Source: Actinomycetospora callitridis
GTDB taxonomy: Bacteria; Actinomycetota; Actinomycetes; Mycobacteriales; Pseudonocardiaceae
Assembly (NCBI RefSeq): GCF_028737265.1
Contig: NZ_JAQZAK010000006.1
Span: 124,001 to 188,000 of the forward strand
Length of the DNA: 64,000 bases
Direction: 5' to 3'
Positions 25,320 through 34,474 of this stretch are shown one piece after another. Within the stretch, counting starts at the first letter, position 1. Each line of letters opens with the position of its first letter. The notes under the pieces were generated by a model. The model made no database searches. It was not told the DNA's origin and saw nothing but the letters and a program-made list of their open reading frames with translations. The position numbers and the translations under genes are program-made.

Positions 25320-26519
25320 ATGGACCAGCTCGGCCGGCCGCCGTTCCGGCCGACCCCCGCCGCCGGCACGCTGGCCGACGTCTCGCCCTCCCTGGCCGCC
25401 GCGCTCGGCGTCGAGGGGTTCGACGACCACCTCGGCGTCGGGCCGGCGCGGGGCACGGCGCTGATGCTCATCGACGGGCTGGGCGCGGACCTGCTCGCCG
25501 AGCACGCCGACCGGGCACCGGTCCTCGCGGAGCTCGCGGCACGCGGGCAGACGCTGCTGGCCGGCTTCCCGTCGACGACGGCCGTCAGCGTCACGAGCCT
25601 CGGCACCGGCCTGCCGTCGGGCGAGCACGGCATCGTCGGCTACAGCATGGGCGTGCCGCCGCTCGACGACCCGGGCGCGCCGGCGGAGACGGTGCTCAAC
25701 ACCCTGCGCTGGTGCGCCCACGGGGCCACCGACCCCGTCGACCTGCGGCGCGAGCTCCCGCCCGAGGAGGTGCAGGCCGCGCCGACGGTGATGCAGCGCG
25801 CCGCCCGGGCCGGGGTCGCGGTCACGACGATCGCCCCGGAGATCCAGCGTCGCTCCGGTCTCACCCGGGCGGCGTTGCGGGGCGGCCGGTTCCACGGGGT
25901 GTCGGCCCTGGGCGACATGGCCGCCGCGGTGCTCGACGCGCTCGCCCCGGGAGCGGTCGAGGAACGCGCGTTCTGCTACGCCTACCACGGCGACCTCGAC
26001 ATGCTCGGGCACACGTTCGGCCCGGGCTCGACGCCGTGGCTGATGCAGCTCACGGTCATCGACCGGCTCGTCGGCGCCATCGCCGAGGAGCTGCCCCCGG
26101 ACACGCTGCTCGCCGTCGTCGCCGACCACGGCATGGTCGGCACCGACTCCGGCTGGCGGATCGACCTCGACACCAGCCCCGAGCTCCTCACCGGCGTCCG
26201 ACGCCTCGCGGGCGAGGCCCGCGTGCGCCACGTCTTCACCGCCGCCGGCGCCGCCGACGACGTGGCCGCGGCCTGGCGCTCCGAGCTCGGCGACGCGGCG
26301 TGGGTGCGCACGCGCGACGAGGCGATCGACGAGGGCTGGTTCGGCCTCGACGTCACCGACACCGCCCGCGGGCGCATCGGCGACGTCGTCGCGGCGGCCC
26401 AGGGGAACTGGACGCTCGTGCGCTCCCGCATCGAGCCGATGGAGACCGCGCTGATCGGCCACCACGGCTCGCTCACCGACGCCGAGCAGCGCGTCCCGCT
26501 GCTGCTCGCCCGGGGCTGA
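25320..26519 (+). CDS. Alkaline phosphatase superfamily protein (nucleotide pyrophosphatase/phosphodiesterase-like)
   Basis: A 399-residue protein of the type I phosphodiesterase/nucleotide pyrophosphatase group. Metal and catalytic residues are visible: Asp in LMLIDGLGADLL, the nucleophile Thr in FPSTTAVSVTSLGTG, Asp/His in YHGDLDMLGHTFGPGS, Asp-His in VVADHGMVG and the last His in GHHGSLTDAE. No signal peptide is seen, so it acts in the cytosol. The substrate is a phosphate diester or nucleotide of unknown identity. It is divergent from cstA and ends 3 nt before the second family B repeat. Confidence 0.85.
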   Translation: MDQLGRPPFRPTPAAGTLADVSPSLAAALGVEGFDDHLGVGPARGTALMLIDGLGADLLAEHADRAPVLAELAARGQTLLAGFPSTTAVSVTSLGTGLPSGEHGIVGYSMGVPPLDDPGAPAETVLNTLRWCAHGATDPVDLRRELPPEEVQAAPTVMQRAARAGVAVTTIAPEIQRRSGLTRAALRGGRFHGVSALGDMAAAVLDALAPGAVEERAFCYAYHGDLDMLGHTFGPGSTPWLMQLTVIDRLVGAIAEELPPDTLLAVVADHGMVGTDSGWRIDLDTSPELLTGVRRLAGEARVRHVFTAAGAADDVAAAWRSELGDAAWVRTRDEAIDEGWFGLDVTDTARGRIGDVVAAAQGNWTLVRSRIEPMETALIGHHGSLTDAEQRVPLLLARG

Positions 26520-26522
26520 GAG

Positions 26523-26592
26523 GTGCGCTGCGCGCATGTGAGCACTTCGGAGTGCTCGGGCACCTCGAAGTGCTCACCTGCGCGGAGCGCAC
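26523..26592. repeat. Family B nested inverted repeat, copy 2
   Basis: It begins 3 nt after the preceding stop. The left arm ATGTGAGCACTTCGGAGTGC is identical to copy 1 (19659-19678), while the right arm GCACCTCGAAGTGCTCACCT has three changes, so the stem pairs at 17 of 20 positions. The outer GTGCGC and GCGCAC arms and the following GCGCACACTG flank are shared with copy 1. It lies between two same-strand genes. Confidence 0.8.
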
Positions 26593-26602
26593 ACTGACCC
26601 CG

Positions 26603-26995
26603 ATGAGCGAGGAACCGTCGGCCGACGTCCGGGAACTGGCCACGCGCGTGTTCGACATGGCCCGCGACGGCGACGCCGCCTCGCTGGCGGCCTACCTCGA
26701 CGCCGGGGTGCCCGTCGACCTGACGAACTCCCACGGCGACACGCTCGTCATGCTCGCCGCCTACCACGGGCACGCCGAGGCGGTGGCCGTGCTGGCCGCC
26801 CGCGGGGCCGACGTCGACCGCCTCAACGACCGCGGTCAGGCGCCGGTCGCCGGCGCGGTGTTCAAGGGCGAGGACGCCGTGGTCCGCGTCCTCGTGGAGG
26901 CGGGCGCCGACCCCCTCGCCGGGCACCCCACGGCCGTCGACACCGCCCGGATGTTCGGCCGCGAGGACCTGCTGGCCCTCCTCACAACGCCTTGA
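26603..26995 (+). CDS. Ankyrin-repeat protein
   Basis: A 130-residue protein with about three ankyrin repeats: GDAASLAAYLDAGVPVDLTN, GDTLVMLAAYHGHAEAVAVL followed by AARGADVDRLNDRGQAPV, and GEDAVVRVLVEAGADPLAG. These repeats form a protein-binding surface. The start is ATG 26603, 10 nt after the inverted repeat. The 3' end overlaps pntB on the other strand by 14 nt. The partner is unknown; such single-domain ankyrin proteins are frequent in actinobacteria. Confidence 0.88.
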   Translation: MSEEPSADVRELATRVFDMARDGDAASLAAYLDAGVPVDLTNSHGDTLVMLAAYHGHAEAVAVLAARGADVDRLNDRGQAPVAGAVFKGEDAVVRVLVEAGADPLAGHPTAVDTARMFGREDLLALLTTP

Positions 26996-28391
26996 GGATG
27001 TCCTCCACGCGGGCCTTCGCGTCGCCGAAGATCATCGAGGTGTTCGCGCGGAAGAACAGCGGGTTCTGCACGCCCGCGTAGCCCACCGCCATCGAGCGCT
27101 TGAACACGACGACGTTCTTGGCCTCCCAGACGCGCAGGACGGGCATGCCGGCGATCGGGCTGCCCGGGTCCTCCATCGCGGCGGGGTTGACGGTGTCGTT
27201 GGCCCCGATGACGAGCACGACCGACGTCGAGGCGAGGTCGTCGTTGATCTCGTCCATCTCGAGGACGACGTCGTAGGGCACCTTGGCCTCGGCGAGCAGG
27301 ACGTTCATGTGCCCCGGCAGGCGCCCGGCGACGGGGTGGATGCCGAACCGGACCTCGATGCCGCGCTCGACGAGCCGGCGGGTGAGGTCCGCGACCGGGT
27401 ACTGCGCCTGGGCCACCGCCATCCCGTAGCCCGGGACGATGACCACCGACGACGCCTCGGCGAGCATCTCCGCCACGGCGTCGGCGTCGACCTCGCGGTG
27501 CTCGCCCTCCTCGGTGCCCGAGGACGCCGTGCCCGACTCGACGCCGAACCCGCCCGCGATGACCGAGAGGAACGAGCGGTTCATCGCCTGGCACATGACG
27601 TAGGAGAGGTAGGCACCCGAGGAGCCGACGAGGGCGCCGGTGACGATCAGCAGGGTGTTGTCGAGCAGGAAGCCCGAGGCGGCCGCGGCCCAGCCCGAGT
27701 AGCTGTTGAGCATCGACACGACGACGGGCATGTCCCCACCACCGATCGAGGCGACGAGGTGCCAGCCCAGCGCCAGGGCGACCGCGGTGATCGCGATCAT
27801 CAGGCCGAGCGAGGGCGTCACCGTGAAGGCGACGGTCAGCGCGGCGAACGCGACGAGCGCCCCGAGGTTCAGGGCGTTCTTGCCCGGCAGCGTCAGCGGG
27901 CGCGACTTCATCCGCCCGGAGAGCTTGCCGTAGGCGACGAGCGAGCCGGTGAACGTCACCGCGCCGATGAAGACGCCGATGCCGACCTCGACGGAGTGGA
28001 TGCCGACGAGCTCGGGGGCGACGGTGGTCTGCGCCGCGCCCTCAGCTTCGACCTCGAGGTACCCGTTCCACCCGACGAGCACGGCGGCGAGGCCGACGAA
28101 GCTGTGCAGCAGCGCGATGAGCTCGGGCATGCCCGTCATCTCGACGACCCGTGCGCGCCAGAGCCCGATGCCGCCGCCGACGACCATCGCGACGGCGAGG
28201 AGCGCGATCGCCCCGGCCGTGAGCGACTCGGCGGCGAGCACCACGGTCGCGACGAGGGCGACGGCCATGCCGGCGATGCCGTAGGCGACGCCCGCCCGCG
28301 CGGTCTCGTGCCTGGAGAGCCCGGCGAGGCTCATCACCGTCAGCAGGGCGGCGACGATGTAGGCGGCCGTGGCCGCGGTTCCGGCGCTCAT
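26982..28391 (-). CDS. pntB: NAD(P) transhydrogenase, beta subunit
   Basis: A 469-residue subunit with nine or so membrane helices in the first 280 residues (for example AYIVAALLTVMSLAGLSR), then the NADP(H)-binding domain III. The latter shows VVIVPGYGMAVAQAQYPV, GIHPVAGRLPGHMNVLLAEA, VVLVIGANDTVNPAAM and VVVFKRSMAVGYAGVQNPLF, all highly conserved. With PntA it uses the proton gradient to transfer hydride from NADH to NADP+, making NADPH. The ATG overlaps the pntA stop (28388-28391). Confidence 0.95.
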   Translation of the reverse strand: MSAGTAATAAYIVAALLTVMSLAGLSRHETARAGVAYGIAGMAVALVATVVLAAESLTAGAIALLAVAMVVGGGIGLWRARVVEMTGMPELIALLHSFVGLAAVLVGWNGYLEVEAEGAAQTTVAPELVGIHSVEVGIGVFIGAVTFTGSLVAYGKLSGRMKSRPLTLPGKNALNLGALVAFAALTVAFTVTPSLGLMIAITAVALALGWHLVASIGGGDMPVVVSMLNSYSGWAAAASGFLLDNTLLIVTGALVGSSGAYLSYVMCQAMNRSFLSVIAGGFGVESGTASSGTEEGEHREVDADAVAEMLAEASSVVIVPGYGMAVAQAQYPVADLTRRLVERGIEVRFGIHPVAGRLPGHMNVLLAEAKVPYDVVLEMDEINDDLASTSVVLVIGANDTVNPAAMEDPGSPIAGMPVLRVWEAKNVVVFKRSMAVGYAGVQNPLFFRANTSMIFGDAKARVEDILKAL

Positions 28392-29968
28392 GAGGCAGGC
28401 CCCTTCGTGAACATCGCGAGCATGCGGCGGGTCACCGCGAAGCCACCGACGATGTTGATGCTGGCCAGCAGGATCGCCACGAACGCGAGCACCGAGACGA
28501 CCGTGCCGTGCTGCCCGAACTGCAGCAGCGCCCCGACCACCACGACCCCGGAGATCGCGTTCGTCACCGACATCAGCGGGGTGTGCAGGGCGTGGTGGAC
28601 CTTGCCGATGACGTAGTAGCCGATCACGACGGCCAGCACGAACACGGTGAGGTTGGTGGCGAGCGCCGGCGGCGCGAAGGCCGTCGCGGCGAAGAGCAGC
28701 GCGAACGCCACGGCGATCAGCGTGTAGCGCCGGGCCGGCGACGCGACCTTCGCGGGCGCCACCACCGGCGTCGCCGCCGCGGGCTCGACCGGCGCTCTGT
28801 CGACGTTCCCGCCCGCCCCGGCAGACACCGAGATCGGCGGCGGCGGCCAGAGCACCTCGCCGTGGTGCGTGACGGTGACCCCGCGGACCACGACGTCGTC
28901 GAGGTCGAGCACCAGCCGCCCGTCCTTCTCGGGGACGAGGAGCTTGAGCAGGTTGACCAGGTTCGTGCCGTAGAGCTGGGAGGCCTGCGCGGGCAGCCGG
29001 GCGGCGAGGTCGGTGTCGCCGACGATGATGACGCCGTTGTCGGTGACGACGACCTCGTCGGCCACCGAGCCCTCGACGTTGCCGCCCTGGCCCGCGGCCA
29101 TGTCCACCACGACGCTGCCGGGCTTCATGAGCGCGACGTCGGCGGCGGTGAGCAGCCGCGGCGCCGCGCGCCCCGGGATCAGCGCGGTGGTGATGACGAC
29201 GTCGACGTCCGCGGCCTGCTCGGTGTAGATCTCGGCGGCCCGCGCGTCGTAGGCCTCCGAGGTCGCGCGGGCGTACCCGTCGGTGGACTCCTGCGCTGCG
29301 TCTCCGGCCTCCACGGCGAGGAAGTCCCCGCCCAGGGAGCGGACCTGCTCGGCGACCTCGGGTCGCGGGTCGGTGGCCCGCACGACGGCGCCGAGACTGG
29401 ACGCCGCCCCGATCGCGGCGAGGCCGGCGACCCCGGCTCCGGCGACGAGCACCTTGGCCGGCGGCACCTTGCCGGCGGCGGTGACCTGCCCGGTGAAGAA
29501 GCGGCCGAAGCGGTGCGCGGCCTCGACGACGGCGCGGTAGCCCGCGATGTTGGCCATCGAGCTCAGCACGTCCAGCGACTGCGCCCGCGAGATGCGCGGG
29601 ACGGCGTCGGTGGCGAGGACCGTGATGCCGCGCCGGGCGAGGTCGGCGAGCAGCTCCGGGTGCCGCGCGGGCCCGACCATGGCGATCAGCGTCGTGCCCG
29701 GGGCGAGGCGGTCGAGGTGCTCGGCGTCCGGCGTGCGCAGCGCCAGCAGGACGTCGGCGGACCAGGGATCCCCGATCTCCGCGCCGGCCGCCGCGTAGGC
29801 GTCGTCGGTGAAGCTCGCGCGCTCCCCCGCCCCCGGCTCGACGACGACCGTCGCCCCCAGGTCGATCAGACCCACCACCGTGGCCGGCGTGGCGGCCACC
29901 CGGGTCTCGCGGGCCCCGGGCTCCCGGGGGACACCGATGCGCACCGTCGCGCTCCTCTGCTCTCTCAC
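28388..29968 (-). CDS. pntA: NAD(P) transhydrogenase, alpha subunit (fused form)
   Basis: A 526-residue subunit. Residues 1-380 or so form the NAD(H)-binding domain I, with RIGVPREPGARETRVAATP at the start, KVLVAGAGVAGLAAIGAAS as the dinucleotide fold and VVDMAAGQGGNVEGS. A Pro/Ala linker precedes four membrane helices (YTLIAVAFALLFAATAFAPP, LTVFVLAVVIGYYVIGKVHH and two more). In many actinobacteria these two parts are separate PntAa and PntAb; here they are one chain as in E. coli. Translationally coupled to pntB. Confidence 0.95.
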   Translation of the reverse strand: MREQRSATVRIGVPREPGARETRVAATPATVVGLIDLGATVVVEPGAGERASFTDDAYAAAGAEIGDPWSADVLLALRTPDAEHLDRLAPGTTLIAMVGPARHPELLADLARRGITVLATDAVPRISRAQSLDVLSSMANIAGYRAVVEAAHRFGRFFTGQVTAAGKVPPAKVLVAGAGVAGLAAIGAASSLGAVVRATDPRPEVAEQVRSLGGDFLAVEAGDAAQESTDGYARATSEAYDARAAEIYTEQAADVDVVITTALIPGRAAPRLLTAADVALMKPGSVVVDMAAGQGGNVEGSVADEVVVTDNGVIIVGDTDLAARLPAQASQLYGTNLVNLLKLLVPEKDGRLVLDLDDVVVRGVTVTHHGEVLWPPPPISVSAGAGGNVDRAPVEPAAATPVVAPAKVASPARRYTLIAVAFALLFAATAFAPPALATNLTVFVLAVVIGYYVIGKVHHALHTPLMSVTNAISGVVVVGALLQFGQHGTVVSVLAFVAILLASINIVGGFAVTRRMLAMFTKGPAS

Positions 29969-30169
29969 CCGCCACGTGCGCCGTCACCAGCAACGACACC
30001 GCGCGGACCGGCCGGACGTTCGTCCGAACGGGCTGTCGATGGCGACCCTAATCTCACGTCCGGGAAACCTCCGCGTGGAGGTCCTGGGTCACATCTCCGA
30101 CGCTCGTCACCGCACCGGGGAGGACGCACCGTCCTGGACAGGTGCGGGGGACGGCGGCACGCTCGCCGC
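29969..30169. other. Divergent intergenic region pntA / alkD-like
   Basis: About 200 bp between divergent genes. It holds a lower-GC patch GGCGACCCTAATCTCACG around 30041-30058 and AGGTCCTGGGTCACATCTCC further on. TAATCT is a possible -10 for a transcript toward the plus strand. Nothing else stands out. Confidence 0.35.
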
Positions 30170-30817
30170 GTGCCCGCCGAGCTCGAGCAGCGACTCGACG
30201 ACCTCCGCGCGCAGGCCTCCGACCGCATCCCCATGCGCGAGCTGTTCGCCCTCGCGAAGGCCTTCCCCGCCGCCTCGCTCGCGGACACGGAGCGCCTGCT
30301 CGACGGCCCCACCCACGAGCACAAGGTCGTCGCCGTCAGCCTCATGGACTTCCGCGCCCGCCGGAAGAAGATCGACGACGACGAACGCCGCGCGCTGTAC
30401 GAGCTCTACCGGCGTCGCCACGACCGCATCGACACCTGGGACCTCGTCGACCGCGCCGCCCCGCACGTCGTCGGCGGGTGGTTGCACCCGCGCCCGCGCG
30501 CCCCGCTCGACGAGCTCGCCGCCTCGGAGCACTGGTACGAGCGGCGCACGGCGATCGTCGCGACCTGGTACTTCATCCGCCTCGGCGAGACCGCCGACAC
30601 CTTCCGGATCGGCGCGACGCTGGCCCACGACCCCGTCGAGCTGGTGCAGAAGGCCGTCGGCGGATGGGTGCGCGAGGCGGGCAAGCGCGACGGCGCGGCC
30701 CTGCGCGCCCTGCTCGACGCGCACGCGGCGACGATGCCGCGCACGGCGCTGCGCTACGCCGTCGAACAGCTGCCCGCCGAGGAGAAGGCCCACTACCTGG
30801 GACTCCGCGGCCACTGA
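30170..30817 (+). CDS. DNA alkylation repair protein (AlkD-like HEAT repeats)
   Basis: A 215-residue all-helical protein similar to AlkC/AlkD glycosylases, which excise N3- and N7-alkylated purines. Family traits: IPMRELFALAKAFPA, LLDGPTHEHKVVAVSLMDFR, IDTWDLVDRAAPHVVGGWL and SEHWYERRTAIVATWYFIR, where Trp and Arg residues form the DNA-binding cleft; a catalytic Asp is expected within the WDLVD segment. The start GTG 30170 is the best fit, and the frame upstream is a shadow of pntA. Cytosolic. Confidence 0.85.
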   Translation: MPAELEQRLDDLRAQASDRIPMRELFALAKAFPAASLADTERLLDGPTHEHKVVAVSLMDFRARRKKIDDDERRALYELYRRRHDRIDTWDLVDRAAPHVVGGWLHPRPRAPLDELAASEHWYERRTAIVATWYFIRLGETADTFRIGATLAHDPVELVQKAVGGWVREAGKRDGAALRALLDAHAATMPRTALRYAVEQLPAEEKAHYLGLRGH

Positions 30818-30861
30818 CCGCACCCGGAATCCGGACGCGAGTCCAGGACGTTGTCCCTGAC

Positions 30862-31935
30862 ATGCGTGATCCCGTGCTCTCGGTCCTCGACCTCTCGCCG
30901 GTCCCCTCCGGCACGCCGACCTCGGCGGCGCTGCACGAGACCATCGAGCTGGGCAAGACCGTCGAGCGCGCCGGCTACCGGCGGATGTGGCTCGCCGAGC
31001 ACCACGGCATCCCGAGCGTCGCGAGCTCCAGCCCCGAGATCCTGATCCAGGCGGTGGCGAGCGCGACGAGCACGCTGCGCGTCGGGTCCGGCGGGATCAT
31101 GCTGCCGAACCACAGCCCGCTGAAGGTCGCCGAGACGTTCCGCGCGCTGGCGGGGCTGCACCCCAGCCACGATCCATCAAGGACACGCATCGACCTCGGC
31201 ATCGGCCGCGCCCCGGGCACCGACCCGCGCACCGCGATCGCGCTGCGGCGGAGCCGCGAGGCCCTGACCGCCGACGACTTCCCCGAGCAGTTCGCCGAGC
31301 TCCGCGGCTACGTCGACGGCTTCCCCGAGGGCCACCACTTCGCCGGGATCGCCGCCATGCCGAACGACGTCCCGCTGCCGCCGGTCTGGATCCTCGCCTC
31401 GAGCTACTACGGCGGGCAGGCCGCGGCCGCGTTCGGCACCGGCTTCGCCTACGCCGGGCACTTCGGCGGCGCGGACCCGGGCCAGGCGACCCGCATCTAC
31501 CGCGAGCAGTTCCGTCCGAGCGACGCCGCGGGCGCCCAGGACCCGCACGTCGTCCTCGCCGCCGCGGTGATGTGCCACGAGGACCCGGAGCGCGCCCGCG
31601 CGATGGGCCGCGCGCACGCCCTGTCGATGGCCCGCCTGCGCACCGGCAACCCGGGCCCGCTGCCGAGCCCGGAGGAGGCCATGGCGCACGACTGGAGCCC
31701 CGCCGAGCTGCAGGTCGAGCAGTCCATGGCATCGAAGATGACGGCCGGCACCCCCGACGAGGTCCGCGACGATCTCGAGCGCCGGGCCCGCGAGGCCGAC
31801 GCCGACGAGGTCATGCTCGTGACGCCGATCCACGACGTCGCCGAGCGGCGGCGTTCGTACGAGCTGGTGGCGCAGGCCTTCGGCGTGTCCGGGCCCGGCG
31901 TGACGAACGCCCCGCCGTCGCTCGCCCAGGTGTAG
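30862..31935 (+). CDS. LLM class flavin-dependent oxidoreductase
   Basis: A 357-residue member of the luciferase-like monooxygenase group, with the MsnO8-type pattern: LSVLDLSPVPSGTPTSAALH, RMWLAEHHGIPSVASSSPEI, LRVGSGGIMLPNHSPLKVAE and RIDLGIGRAPGTDPRTAIAL. FMN or F420 could be the cofactor. A seven-residue insertion, SHDPSRT, lies between LAGLHP and RIDLGIG where homologues run on directly; its DNA (31162-31182) is markedly less GC-rich than its surroundings. Otherwise intact. The gene follows the AlkD-like gene after 44 bp and precedes the nitrate operon. Confidence 0.88.
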   Translation: MRDPVLSVLDLSPVPSGTPTSAALHETIELGKTVERAGYRRMWLAEHHGIPSVASSSPEILIQAVASATSTLRVGSGGIMLPNHSPLKVAETFRALAGLHPSHDPSRTRIDLGIGRAPGTDPRTAIALRRSREALTADDFPEQFAELRGYVDGFPEGHHFAGIAAMPNDVPLPPVWILASSYYGGQAAAAFGTGFAYAGHFGGADPGQATRIYREQFRPSDAAGAQDPHVVLAAAVMCHEDPERARAMGRAHALSMARLRTGNPGPLPSPEEAMAHDWSPAELQVEQSMASKMTAGTPDEVRDDLERRAREADADEVMLVTPIHDVAERRRSYELVAQAFGVSGPGVTNAPPSLAQV

Positions 31936-31962
31936 TGCTCGTGTAACCGGCCGGAAACAGCT

Positions 31963-31979
31963 CCCCCGCAGCGTGGGGG
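31963..31979. promoter_or_regulatory. Small hairpin directly before the nitrate reductase start
   Basis: CCCCC (31963-31967) and GGGGG (31975-31979) can pair around a 7-base loop, ending one base before the ATG at 31981. If transcribed it would cover the ribosome-binding region, so it may modulate translation, or it may merely be GC-rich chance. Confidence 0.35.
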
Positions 31980-31980
31980 C

Positions 31981-34127
<2,147 letters not shown>

Positions 34128-34128
<1 letters not shown>

Positions 34129-34472
34129 TGACCACCCCGCGATTCCTGCAGGGCGCGTTCGAGTTCGAGGGGCACGGGCTGGCCAAGCCCGCGCTGCTCG
34201 ACCCGAGCCTGACCTACACCGTGCCCGAGGGGGTCACCGGCCAGGTGCTCTACGTCCGCGCCGGGAACTCCTCCGACGAGCTCGTGTCCGTCCTGCTCGC
34301 CTTCGACGGCACGCCGTCGCGGTGGCTCCCGGTCGGCGCGAGGAGCGACATGCACGTCTCGCTGCGCGTCGTCGAGGACCTCCTCGCCGGCAGCACCGTC
34401 GAGATCCACTACTCGGCACCCGAGGGCGCCACCGGCACCCTCGTCGTCGACTGCGGACTGGTGGAGGTCTAG
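34128..34472 (+). CDS. Small protein inside the nitrate assimilation operon, unknown function
   Basis: A 114-residue protein with no motif I recognise. It is predicted all-beta: LDPSLTYTVPEG, VTGQVLYVRAGNSSDELVSV, LLAFDGTPSRWLPVGARSDM, VSLRVVEDLLAGSTVEIHYS, GTLVVDCGLVEV. It has one Cys and no signal or membrane helix. The pattern is like a small beta-sandwich or Cupin-like binding domain. TGATG overlap with nasC and a 2-nt gap to nirB show tight cotranslation, so it probably serves the nitrate or nitrite reductase, as a chaperone, assembly factor or subunit. GTG 34125 is an alternative start. Confidence 0.75.
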
Positions 34473-34474
34473 GG

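Noticed and set aside
27309..28616. Long plus-strand frames opposite pntA/pntB
   Set aside because: Low-complexity Arg/Asp/His-rich sequence without family signals, shadow of the transhydrogenase genes.
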